Assembly (NCBI GenBank): GCA_046160045.1
Contig: JBJXGR010000037.1
Span: 1 to 64,000, forward strand
Source of the DNA: CAZGUX01 sp046160045
GTDB lineage: Bacteria; Acidobacteriota; Terriglobia; Bryobacterales; Bryobacteraceae
Direction: 5' to 3'
Length of the DNA: 64,000 bases
Shown here one piece after another: positions 35,502 to 43,806 of the stretch; positions within the stretch are counted from its first letter, which is position 1; each line of letters begins with the position of its first letter. A program made the position numbers and the translations under genes. Under the pieces are notes generated by a model. That model did not search any database. It was not told where the DNA came from and saw only the letters and a program-made list of their open reading frames with translations.

Positions 35502-38500
35502 TCAGAAACCGACCCTCAGGCGAAAATAGATGCTGCGATTACCGCCCGGACGGAAGATCCCGAAGTTGGGATTCGCGATGTTGGTGGACTGGGGTCCGCT
35601 GGAGTTGCGGTGGTTGAAGAAGTTGGTCGCATACATCTCAGCTTTGAAGTAAGGGCTGTTCTCCTTGTCGAGCAGTCTCCACATTTTGAACAGGTTGAAG
35701 TCGGTCTGCCAGGTCGTGGGCCCGGCCAGGGAACCGCGCGAAGCGTTTCCATAGCGGCCGTTTGGCGGAGCGGCGTAACAAGCCCGGTTCCAGAGCAGAC
35801 CGGGGCCCGCTCCGGCGCCGTTGCCATCGCACAAAGCGTCCGGCCTGCCGCCGCTGCGGCCGACATTGGCCGGGTCCGAACCGCTGAACGACGGTGTGAA
35901 CCGTTGCGCCGATTGGATGAAGAACGACGGTGAAACGGTCCAGCCGCCGATGACGTGGTTGAGCAAGCCAGGCATTTGGGCGCCGAACTGCTTCCCACGG
36001 CCGACGGGCAGTTCATAAACGGCGACCCAGCGGCTGCGGATCGGCACGGTTCCATCCTGCCAACCCTTGTCGCGCGAGCGGCTATAGGGATCCTCAACAT
36101 GATCGCCGGTGGAAGAGCCAAAGAGCCCGGCCTGGACGTCGTTCAGACTCTTCAGCCATCCGTACCACGCGCGGAAGTAGAGTCCGTTCGAGAACTGCCG
36201 CGCGCCTTCGATCTCCAGGCCGTGATGGGTGGAGTTCCCGCCGAGTTCAAACACGTTGATCGAATTGAACTTGTCCGGACCAAACGGCCGCCGGGCGGGA
36301 GTGAACGGCGTCCCGCTGGCCGTAGGCACCTGCAGGTTTCGCACGTATGGCCACTGCGTGCCCTTGCTGCCCACGTACGAAGTCCTTACCGAGAAGCCGC
36401 CGGGAAGTTCCCGTTCCATGGTCAGGTTCCACTGCTGGTCGTAGGGCCAGGCGTTCTGCCGGGCGTTCACCGGCGCGGAGTAGACATCCGAGAGACCGGA
36501 TGTTCCCGTCGGGAACGGCGCGTCGAGCGTGAACTGAGGCCGGCCACCCGTGATCTGATTGGGGCCGAACCGCTCACTTAACTGGAAAGGCCCGTTGGCG
36601 TGGCCCGCCAGGATTCCCGAGCGGTCGATCTCCCCGAACACGTTGGCGGTCGCCCAGGCAGCGTTCGATACGAATGGAACGTGGTAGATGCCGTAGGCGG
36701 TCCGGAAGACGGTCTTCGCAAGCGGACGCCAGGCCAACCCGATGCGCGGTTCCAGCAGCAGGAACTTGAAATTGCGGAGTCGCTCCGGATAACCCGCGTC
36801 CTTGGCGGTCACGACCGGAATGGGATAGCCCTTGGCGACCTGCGCGAGGGCGCGTTGGTCCGGCACCACGACCCGCTGCGAGGCAACATCGAAGTTGTAC
36901 CAGATCCCGTTGGCCTCATAGGGAACGCCGTAGTGCTGGAAGCGTAACCCCGGGGTGATGGTCAGAGTGCGGCTGATCTTCCAATCGTCCTGGACGAACG
37001 CCCCGACCTCCCACTGGCGGGCCTCCACCTTGGAGCGGATGGCGTCGATGTTCGTTTGGAAAGGCAGTCCGAGAAGCAAGTCGCCGACATCGTAGCCGGT
37101 AAACGCTCCGCTGAACTCAAACCGGCCGAACGTGTCGCCGGTGATGCCGTTCAGCATGCTGGGCCGCTGCTTTCGCACTTCAACTCCGGCCTTGAGCAGG
37201 TGCTTTCCTACGTTGTACGAGATGCTGTCGCGAAACTGATGGACATAGCCGTCGGTGTAGTCAACCGATCCCGAAAACGGCGCGCTCCCAAGAAGTTGGG
37301 CGGGAAACGGATTGTACGATCCGCCCAGGAAGCCCAACTGGTTGCCCAGCGTTTGCGTGACGACACGCGGGCTGCCCCGGCCCGCGCCGATGTTCCGCCC
37401 GCCGACGTTGGTAATCCCGAGAATCTGAGTCAGAAAGTCTTTGCCCTCGATCGGGCCCGGCGCCCAGATGGAGTGCTGCCGGTTCCAGGTGTATGCGACC
37501 TCATTTATGAGCCGAGGGGTGAAGATGTGGCTGTCCTGGATGCTAAAAGCGTTCGTCCAACCGTCTTCGACAAACCCGGCGTTCGGGAACGGATTTCCGT
37601 CCAACTCTTCCGAAGCGCTGTTGGTGTACCGATAGTACGAGAAGGACAGGTTGTTGTTGCTGGTAATCTGGTGATCGATCGAAGCCTTCCACCATTTGTT
37701 CGTTGTGTTGTTGAAGTCGGTCCAGTTGAAGTTATTGACCAACGCGCCCGGCGGTCCAAAATTAGCCGTAGGTAAGAGCTTGAAAATGTTCTTGGCGATC
37801 GGGCTGATCCGCGAATCGGGAATGACGTTGTTCGCGAACGGCAGTCCCGTTAACGGGTCTTTGATGGTGACGCCGCGAAAGGCCGCGTACTCGGAAAGAT
37901 CGCCCGTCCGCATCTTCGCCGTCGGTACGACAAAGTTGTCGTGGAAGGTGAAACTGCGGCTCTTCTGCGGTTGGAACAGGAAGTGGAAAAACGTCTTGTT
38001 CTTGCCGTTGTAGAGTTTTGGAATGAACACCGGCCCGCTGGCTTCGTAGGACCAGCGGATCGTCGGCGTCGAAGGCGGGCGGCTGCTTTGCCCGAGCGCC
38101 AGCGCATTCAGCCGGGGATGCGAATAGTTCGAGAAAATCTCGCCGTGCAGCGCGTTGGACCCTTTCTTGCCCACACCGATCACCGAGGTGGAAGTGCGGT
38201 ACTCGGCGGGAGCGTTCAAAGAGATCTGGTGGATCTCCCGCGTGGTTTCCTGCGGCGCGCGAAACGAGCCATAGGCGTTGGTCGAGATGCCGTCCTGCTC
38301 GGCGTTGGTATTGTTGGCGAACCCGCCGTGCACCTGGCTGCGCGACTCGGCGCCCGGATTCAGGTCAATCCGATAGATGAGGCTCGCTGAGATGTTGAGG
38401 GCGTACACCTCCTGATTGGCTGTCTTGTACGTGACGGCAGCGGTGTCGGTTTGAATCCTCGCCCCTTCTTCCCGAACGGTCACGGTACTTGTCAGTTCTC

Positions 38501-38858
38501 CTACCTCCAGCTTGATGTCCACCCTGCGCACGTAACGCGCGTAGACCAGCACACCGGTGTTCTGATACTTCCTGAACGAAGGAAGCGTCGCTTCGATCGT
38601 GTAGGTGCCCGGCAGGATGCCACGAAGTTCGTACTCTCCGGCGTCGTTACTGGTTGTCTTTTGCGCGCGGCCGGATTTCTCATCGGTCGCCGTGATGGTA
38701 GCCCCGGTGACAGCGGCTCCGCTTGGGTCCGTAACCGTTCCGCGAAACCCCGCGTAATCCTGGGCGTTTGCGTAGGGTGTTGTCAAAGCCAGCAACGCCA
38801 GCATCGCAAGAAAAACGTCACGCCGCACTCGGCCAAGTCCACTTGATAAAGCGCTCAA
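35502..38858 (-). CDS. Oar-like TonB-dependent outer-membrane receptor
   Basis: 1118 residues from a TTG at 38858 preceded by AGGAGG at five-base spacing. A signal peptide (DVFLAMLALLALTTPYANAQ) is followed by the carboxypeptidase-regulatory-like domain (GFRGTVTDPSGAAVTGATI), a plug with the EYRTSTSVIGV segment, and a long barrel ending in RVGF. No frameshift. It probably imports an oligosaccharide or similar large molecule. It is the only gene of its transcript before the convergent-free 34323 reductase; a candidate promoter with a CCTGT-G-ACAGG palindrome lies just upstream at 38960-38986. Confidence 0.9.
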   Translation of the reverse strand: MSALSSGLGRVRRDVFLAMLALLALTTPYANAQDYAGFRGTVTDPSGAAVTGATITATDEKSGRAQKTTSNDAGEYELRGILPGTYTIEATLPSFRKYQNTGVLVYARYVRRVDIKLEVGELTSTVTVREEGARIQTDTAAVTYKTANQEVYALNISASLIYRIDLNPGAESRSQVHGGFANNTNAEQDGISTNAYGSFRAPQETTREIHQISLNAPAEYRTSTSVIGVGKKGSNALHGEIFSNYSHPRLNALALGQSSRPPSTPTIRWSYEASGPVFIPKLYNGKNKTFFHFLFQPQKSRSFTFHDNFVVPTAKMRTGDLSEYAAFRGVTIKDPLTGLPFANNVIPDSRISPIAKNIFKLLPTANFGPPGALVNNFNWTDFNNTTNKWWKASIDHQITSNNNLSFSYYRYTNSASEELDGNPFPNAGFVEDGWTNAFSIQDSHIFTPRLINEVAYTWNRQHSIWAPGPIEGKDFLTQILGITNVGGRNIGAGRGSPRVVTQTLGNQLGFLGGSYNPFPAQLLGSAPFSGSVDYTDGYVHQFRDSISYNVGKHLLKAGVEVRKQRPSMLNGITGDTFGRFEFSGAFTGYDVGDLLLGLPFQTNIDAIRSKVEARQWEVGAFVQDDWKISRTLTITPGLRFQHYGVPYEANGIWYNFDVASQRVVVPDQRALAQVAKGYPIPVVTAKDAGYPERLRNFKFLLLEPRIGLAWRPLAKTVFRTAYGIYHVPFVSNAAWATANVFGEIDRSGILAGHANGPFQLSERFGPNQITGGRPQFTLDAPFPTGTSGLSDVYSAPVNARQNAWPYDQQWNLTMERELPGGFSVRTSYVGSKGTQWPYVRNLQVPTASGTPFTPARRPFGPDKFNSINVFELGGNSTHHGLEIEGARQFSNGLYFRAWYGWLKSLNDVQAGLFGSSTGDHVEDPYSRSRDKGWQDGTVPIRSRWVAVYELPVGRGKQFGAQMPGLLNHVIGGWTVSPSFFIQSAQRFTPSFSGSDPANVGRSGGRPDALCDGNGAGAGPGLLWNRACYAAPPNGRYGNASRGSLAGPTTWQTDFNLFKMWRLLDKENSPYFKAEMYATNFFNHRNSSGPQSTNIANPNFGIFRPGGNRSIYFRLRVGF

Positions 38859-38959
38859 CTTCCCTCCTCAGGGTGCTCGAAAGCATCGGACTCCACGTTG
38901 CGTCTGCCAGTTCGTTCAGAAGTTCCCCCAGCCTATGTGCGACACAACGTGGTCTGTGT

Positions 38960-38986
38960 ACTATACTAAACCTGTGACAGGGTCAA
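38960..38986 (-). promoter_or_regulatory. Candidate promoter with internal palindrome
   Basis: On the minus strand TTGACC (38986-38981) precedes TATAGT (38965-38960) with 15-base spacing, slightly short for a sigma-70 promoter. The palindrome CCTGTGACAGG (38971-38981) overlaps the -35/spacer. An operator within the promoter would suit a repressor of the receptor gene. Confidence 0.35.
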
Positions 38987-39013
38987 CCTTGCAAAATTTA
39001 CGATTTACCTGGC

Positions 39014-40702
39014 TTATTTATCGAAACGGGTCGTATCTTCGATAATCGGGTGGTATCGGTTCCGCGCCAGCCCGGTCACGGTCTGGCGTCTTCCGCTCGG
39101 CCACACAATCTCGACCGTCACCACCGGCGGTGGGTTGTCGCCGAGGCCGACGGTGAGCCGGCTGTCATGAGAGGCGAGGAAACTCCCCCCTGACGTCACC
39201 CAACGCGCGAGGCGGCGGGTTCCCGCTTGAAGCGTCACCTTTGCTCCTATCGCATCACGGTTGCTCCGGCGGCCCTGAAGCTGAAGTCCAACCCACGCGC
39301 GGTTCTGCCCGGCGTTGTTCCTCAGAAGGACCGGGCGGTCGTTCAGGCAGGAAAAGGCCGCGTCCAGGTCGCCATCGTTGTCGATATCCCCGACGGCCAG
39401 CCCGCGGCCCGCGTAGCCTGCGCCGAAAACCGGCCCAGCGGCGTCTTTCCGGTCGCGAAAGCGCCCGCTCCCGTCATTCTCGAGCAGGAGCGGCCGTTCT
39501 TTGTACCGGATGTCTTTGCGCACGCGCTCAATCGTCTCGGTGACGTGGCCGTTGACGATCATCAGGTCGAGGTCGCCATCGTTGTCGTAGTCGAGAAAGC
39601 GGACTCCCCAGCCCACGAACGGTTTGGTCAGCGGGCCTACTCCCGATTCGAGCGACCGCTCGGCGAACGGAAACGTCCCCGTGTTCAGATATAACGCGTG
39701 GAGTTCGTCGTGGAAGTTGGTCACCGCGAAGTCCGGGCGTCCATCACCGTTCACGTCTCCGGCATCGACGCCCATCCCGGACCGCGCCATCCCGTCGGAG
39801 TTCAGAGCCACCTCCGCATCCAGGCCGAAGTCCTGAAACGTGCCGTTCTTTTGGTTCAGCAGCAAAAGGTTCTGCGTGGCGTCGCAGGCCACGAACAGAT
39901 CCTGCCAGCCGTCCCCGTCGATGTCGACGCTGATGGCTCCAAAGGCGCGGCCGGTGAATTTCGAGATCCCGGAGGTCCGGGTTACGTCGGCAAAGGTCCC
40001 GTTCCGGTTGTTGCGGTAGAGGCGCGAGCCGGTGCCTTCATACGACTTCTGATCGCAGTATGCCGGTCTTCCGTCATATTCGCAGGGCTTGGGACGCGCG
40101 AAATCGAGCTTGGCGTAATTTGCGACGAACAGGTCGAGGAACCCGTCGCGGTCAAAGTCGATCCACGCGGCGCTGGCCGCCCATTCTCCCGAATCGCTCA
40201 CGCCGGCCCGCGCCGTGACCTCGGAAAACGTACCGTTGCCGTTGTTGTGGTAGAGCACGCTGGCGGGAAAGCCAGTGACGTACAAGTCCGTGAACCCGTC
40301 GTTGTCGTAATCGGCGGCCGTGGCGCCCATGCCGAATGAGGCGGCCTTTGCAACCCCGGCCTTCTCCGCCACTTCCTCGAATCGGCCGTTTCCCCGGTTG
40401 CGATAGAGGGCGTTGCGGACTGGAGCCGGACTCTTTCCGCGAGGGGTCTCGCCTCCGTTCACCAGATAGATGTCCAGCAAGCCGTCGCGATCGAAGTCCA
40501 GGAAGGCGACGCCACCGCAGGAGGTCTCAATCAGAAAACGATCGGCCGACTCTCCGCCGAAGTGCCTCCAGGTGATGCCGGCCCGCTCGGTGATGTCGTC
40601 GAAGATGGCCGGGGCGGCGGTCCAGGCCGTTGGGAACAACGGAGCGAACACGACAACGGCCAGCAGGAATCCCGCGAGTCTGAAGAGGGCTCCCATTTCC
40701 AC
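39014..40702 (-). CDS. CRTAC1-family FG-GAP/ASPIC-UnbV exported protein
   Basis: 562 residues. A hydrophobic leader (LAGFLLAVVVFAPLFP) precedes FG-GAP/VCBS repeats built on D-x-D-x-D-G-x-x-D-L/I: DFDRDGLLDIYL, DYDNDGFTDLYV, DFDRDGFLDLFV, DIDGDGWQDLFV, DVNGDGRPDFAV, DYDNDGDLDLMI and DIDNDGDLDAAF, that is seven, one propeller. The ASPIC/UnbV domain follows (AIGAKVTLQAGTRRLARWV ... VEIVWPSGRRQ). Such proteins are calcium-binding surface or periplasmic proteins common in Acidobacteria. The start may be the GTG at 40702 or the ATG two codons later; both overlap or abut the stop of the TPR gene. Confidence 0.85.
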   Translation of the reverse strand: MEMGALFRLAGFLLAVVVFAPLFPTAWTAAPAIFDDITERAGITWRHFGGESADRFLIETSCGGVAFLDFDRDGLLDIYLVNGGETPRGKSPAPVRNALYRNRGNGRFEEVAEKAGVAKAASFGMGATAADYDNDGFTDLYVTGFPASVLYHNNGNGTFSEVTARAGVSDSGEWAASAAWIDFDRDGFLDLFVANYAKLDFARPKPCEYDGRPAYCDQKSYEGTGSRLYRNNRNGTFADVTRTSGISKFTGRAFGAISVDIDGDGWQDLFVACDATQNLLLLNQKNGTFQDFGLDAEVALNSDGMARSGMGVDAGDVNGDGRPDFAVTNFHDELHALYLNTGTFPFAERSLESGVGPLTKPFVGWGVRFLDYDNDGDLDLMIVNGHVTETIERVRKDIRYKERPLLLENDGSGRFRDRKDAAGPVFGAGYAGRGLAVGDIDNDGDLDAAFSCLNDRPVLLRNNAGQNRAWVGLQLQGRRSNRDAIGAKVTLQAGTRRLARWVTSGGSFLASHDSRLTVGLGDNPPPVVTVEIVWPSGRRQTVTGLARNRYHPIIEDTTRFDK

Positions 40703-42225
40703 TACTGCCGCTGGGCGCTCACCGCTGGGAACCCTGGATTGGCCGTCTGCTCCACGGCCTTGAGCCGCTGGTAGGCTCGGAGTTCTTCGGCCGCCTCCGC
40801 GGAACGCCCGGCGCGGCGGTAGGCGCGCGATAGCGCGTACCGGATCTTGCTCAGATCGGGTTCGAGCTTCCGGGCTCGCTCCAGGTGGTTGAGGGCGGCC
40901 GGAATCCGGCCCTTGTTCATCGCAAGGTTTCCGAGTTCGTAGTGCGCCTCGGACAGACTGCTGTCAACTGCAATCGCTTTCTCGAACATCGCAACCGCGC
41001 GTGATTCGGCCGCCGCATCTCCGCCCTTCGCCAGGCTGAGCTGCAGCCTCCCGTATTCCTGGTAGTGCAGCGCATCGCCGGGGAATTCGCGTATCCCCCT
41101 CTCGAATGCGGCCGTCGCTTCCTCGACCGATCCCGCCGCCCACAAGGCCGCGGCCAACCCCAGATTCGCCCTTGCCGATCGTGGATCGATCTTGAGCGCC
41201 CGGTTGTAGGAGGCGATGGAATCCTCCGTCAGAAGCAGCATGCTTTCGGCCAGTCCTTTCACCTCTAGTAACGGACCCGAACCAGGGAACTTCACCGCCG
41301 CCTTCTGAGCCGCCTCCAGCGCGGGCCGCCACTCGTTACGGCTGGCCAGCATCCGAATCAGGTCGAGGTAGTTCTCCTCGTTGGAAGGTTCGAGCTGAAT
41401 GGCTTGATCAAAAGCCTCCCCTCCGGCCTTAAGCCGGCCGGTCTTCCAGAAACACCGGCCGAGAAGGTTGTACACGGGTCCACTCAAAAAGCCCGCTGAA
41501 ATGATTCGCTGCAGCAATCTCTCGGAGATGTCAAAATCACCGGCGGCAAAAGCCTGGAGGGCGGAATCGAACAGTGGCCTGGGATCGCGCGGTTCGCCGG
41601 CGAGGAGCAAATCCACTGATCTGCGTGCTTGCTCCTTCCGCCCGGATTGATAGCAGGCTTGCACCAGCGCGGAGACGGATTCCGGTCGTTGCTTTACCAG
41701 ATCGTGCACGGATTCCAACAAAGTCACGGCGCGTGCGTGTTGCCCCAAGTCCTGCTCGACCATGCCCAGCATCAGAATCGCGAGGCGATCCCCGGCCTGT
41801 GTCTTGAGCAGGGCTTGTAACTCCTCGCCCGCGGCTCTCAAGTCGCCGCAGTCCCAGAGGGCGAGTGCCAGATTGCGGCGAACGGCCGCGTTGCCCGCAT
41901 CGGCTTTCAGGGCTTTCCGGTAATAGCCTACCGCCTCGGCGGGCCGCTTTTGCATGCGGAGGATACTGGCGAGATCCGAGAGATAAACGGCATTCCCCGG
42001 AGACAGGCGCGCAGCTTCGCGTAGCTCGGATTCCGCCGCGGCGAGATCCGTCCGCGCCAATTCGAGTCCTCGCGAAGCGTGCTCCTGCGCGGTTTGCTGG
42101 GCGGGCAGAATGGCTGCGAGTCCTACCCAGAGGAGCGGCAGGCGCCAGCAAGCGCTGATCAGGGCGGCCCGTGCGCTCCCCTTCTGGGACGGCTTTCCGG
42201 ATCGGGCAGGCCAGGCACAACGCAT
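40702..42225 (-). CDS. Exported TPR-repeat protein
   Basis: 507 residues from ATG at 42225; a GTG at 42300 in the same frame would add 25 residues but lacks a ribosome site. A signal-like segment (ACWRLPLLWVGLAAILPAQ) is followed by about a dozen TPR-type helix pairs: AESELREAARLSPGNAVYLSDLA, GYYRKALKADAGN, AFDQAIQLEPSNEENYLDL, SYNRALKIDPRSARANLGLA, MFEKAIAVDSSLSEAHYELG and others. TPR arrays are protein-interaction scaffolds. The final base of its stop is the first base of the CRTAC1 gene, so the two are translationally coupled and probably act together at the envelope. Confidence 0.8.
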   Translation of the reverse strand: MRCAWPARSGKPSQKGSARAALISACWRLPLLWVGLAAILPAQQTAQEHASRGLELARTDLAAAESELREAARLSPGNAVYLSDLASILRMQKRPAEAVGYYRKALKADAGNAAVRRNLALALWDCGDLRAAGEELQALLKTQAGDRLAILMLGMVEQDLGQHARAVTLLESVHDLVKQRPESVSALVQACYQSGRKEQARRSVDLLLAGEPRDPRPLFDSALQAFAAGDFDISERLLQRIISAGFLSGPVYNLLGRCFWKTGRLKAGGEAFDQAIQLEPSNEENYLDLIRMLASRNEWRPALEAAQKAAVKFPGSGPLLEVKGLAESMLLLTEDSIASYNRALKIDPRSARANLGLAAALWAAGSVEEATAAFERGIREFPGDALHYQEYGRLQLSLAKGGDAAAESRAVAMFEKAIAVDSSLSEAHYELGNLAMNKGRIPAALNHLERARKLEPDLSKIRYALSRAYRRAGRSAEAAEELRAYQRLKAVEQTANPGFPAVSAQRQ

Positions 42226-42304
42226 GGTGTGTGTGTGAGTATTATCGCCGGTTCGAAGCCGATCCGGCAACGAAGCTGAGCGGCCCTCTTGTATACTCAC
42301 ACTG

Positions 42305-43693
42305 ATGAATCGCAGAAAAGCCCTGCAGTCCTTGACCGCGGCGGGAGGGGCGCTTGCGAGCGTCCATTCGCGGCTCTTGGGAGCGCCGGGCGCGACTACG
42401 CCGCCCGTCTGCTACACCAGCGAGTGGAAACGCACCCGGCCCGATCACGTCCTCTACCTCCCTCCGGAACCGCTCGGCAACGACGGGGACAACGAACATC
42501 TACTCATCACAGAGACGGCCAGAGGAGATCTGCTCGCCTTCTGGTGCCAGGGCGAGTACGAGATGTCGCGTGACTACCGCATCGTCAGCGCGCGCAGCAA
42601 GGACGGCGGTGCTCATTGGACCAGGCCGGAGACGGTCGCCGGCCCAACCGACCACCGCGGATTCACCGCCGCATGGCCGCTGCCGCTCCTCAGCCGGACG
42701 GGCCGGATCTATCTGTTCTACTTCAAGCACCAGGGAATCTCGGACATGTCCTACACGACCACCGCGATCTGGAGGTGCCTCTACTCCGACGATGACGGCC
42801 ATACGTTCCGGGACGGCGGCGAGATCCCGATTCGGCGCCGCGAGAAATTCGACCATCCCGACCCCTCCGTCCCGAAGAACATCATCATCTGGCAGCCGGC
42901 CGTTCGCGATGCCAACGGCCGATTTGTCGTCGGCTTGACCCGGTGGAGCAGTTTGAGCCGGTTCCCGATGGCGAATGGTCCCGCCGGTTGGTATCCGGAT
43001 TCGCGCTCCGAGTTTGTGCGCTTCGAGAACATCGACGAAGGACCGCTTCCGCGCGATCTGAAGATAACCTGGCTGCCCGAAGGAGACTCCGTCTCCGTCC
43101 CGTGTCCTTTTGAGCCCCACAAAGGCCGGGGTTATAGTCTCGGAGAAGAACCAGCGGTCGTTCTCCTTCCGGACGGAAGGCTCTTCGCCGCCATGCGGAC
43201 CATCACCGGCATGCTTTGGTACTCGGTTTCCGAGGACGCGACCGGCCGTGTGTGGCGAAAATCCGAACCGCTCCGCTATCACGACGAGGGTGGCCCTTTG
43301 CTGCACCCGAAGAACACGGCGCCGCTCTACCGGCTGCTGGATGGCCGCTACATCCTGTTCTTCCAGAACCACGACGGCACCGGCTATGGCGCCAAGGGAG
43401 CGGGCGACATGGAAGCTCGCTCGGCGCCGATGTTCTACTCTCTTGGTGAGTTTCGCCCTCGCGCGCGCCAGCCCGTCTGGTTCAGCGAGCCCCGCATTTT
43501 CTGCGACGCCCAGAAGATCGCGGTTGGTCCGGGGAATGGGAACCGCGAGGGCGGACGGACGTGGTTGTCTTTTTACGGCTGCATGACATTTGCGAAGGGC
43601 AAACAGATTCTGTGGTATCCCGACCGGAAACACTTCCTGTTGGGTAGGGAAGTCACGTCAGCCATGCTGGAAGGCATGAAGCCTCCGGCGTAG
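42305..43693 (+). CDS. Tat-exported sialidase-like (BNR) protein
   Basis: 462 residues beginning with NRRKALQSLTAAGGALAS, a Tat-like leader. The mature part has propeller strands with degenerate Asp boxes: SKDGGAHWT near residue 97, YSDDDGHTFRD near 165, and conserved 'Y-x-x-E-W-K-R-T-R-P' and 'FRAMRT'-like segments (LFAAMRTITGMLWYS). This resembles the exo-alpha-sialidase/BNR_2 grouping. It is followed after 113 bp by the FG-GAP protein on the same strand. Divergent from the TPR gene. The substrate is unknown; sialidase activity should not be assumed. Confidence 0.7.
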   Translation: MNRRKALQSLTAAGGALASVHSRLLGAPGATTPPVCYTSEWKRTRPDHVLYLPPEPLGNDGDNEHLLITETARGDLLAFWCQGEYEMSRDYRIVSARSKDGGAHWTRPETVAGPTDHRGFTAAWPLPLLSRTGRIYLFYFKHQGISDMSYTTTAIWRCLYSDDDGHTFRDGGEIPIRRREKFDHPDPSVPKNIIIWQPAVRDANGRFVVGLTRWSSLSRFPMANGPAGWYPDSRSEFVRFENIDEGPLPRDLKITWLPEGDSVSVPCPFEPHKGRGYSLGEEPAVVLLPDGRLFAAMRTITGMLWYSVSEDATGRVWRKSEPLRYHDEGGPLLHPKNTAPLYRLLDGRYILFFQNHDGTGYGAKGAGDMEARSAPMFYSLGEFRPRARQPVWFSEPRIFCDAQKIAVGPGNGNREGGRTWLSFYGCMTFAKGKQILWYPDRKHFLLGREVTSAMLEGMKPPA

Positions 43694-43806
43694 CACCACA
43701 CGCCGCTCGCGATTCACCCGGGGGTCGCGTCCAGGCAAATGACTTCGCGCCGGCAAGGCCACTGACCTGAATCGCAAAATATGCAAACCTCCTCCGTGAG
43801 TTTGCC

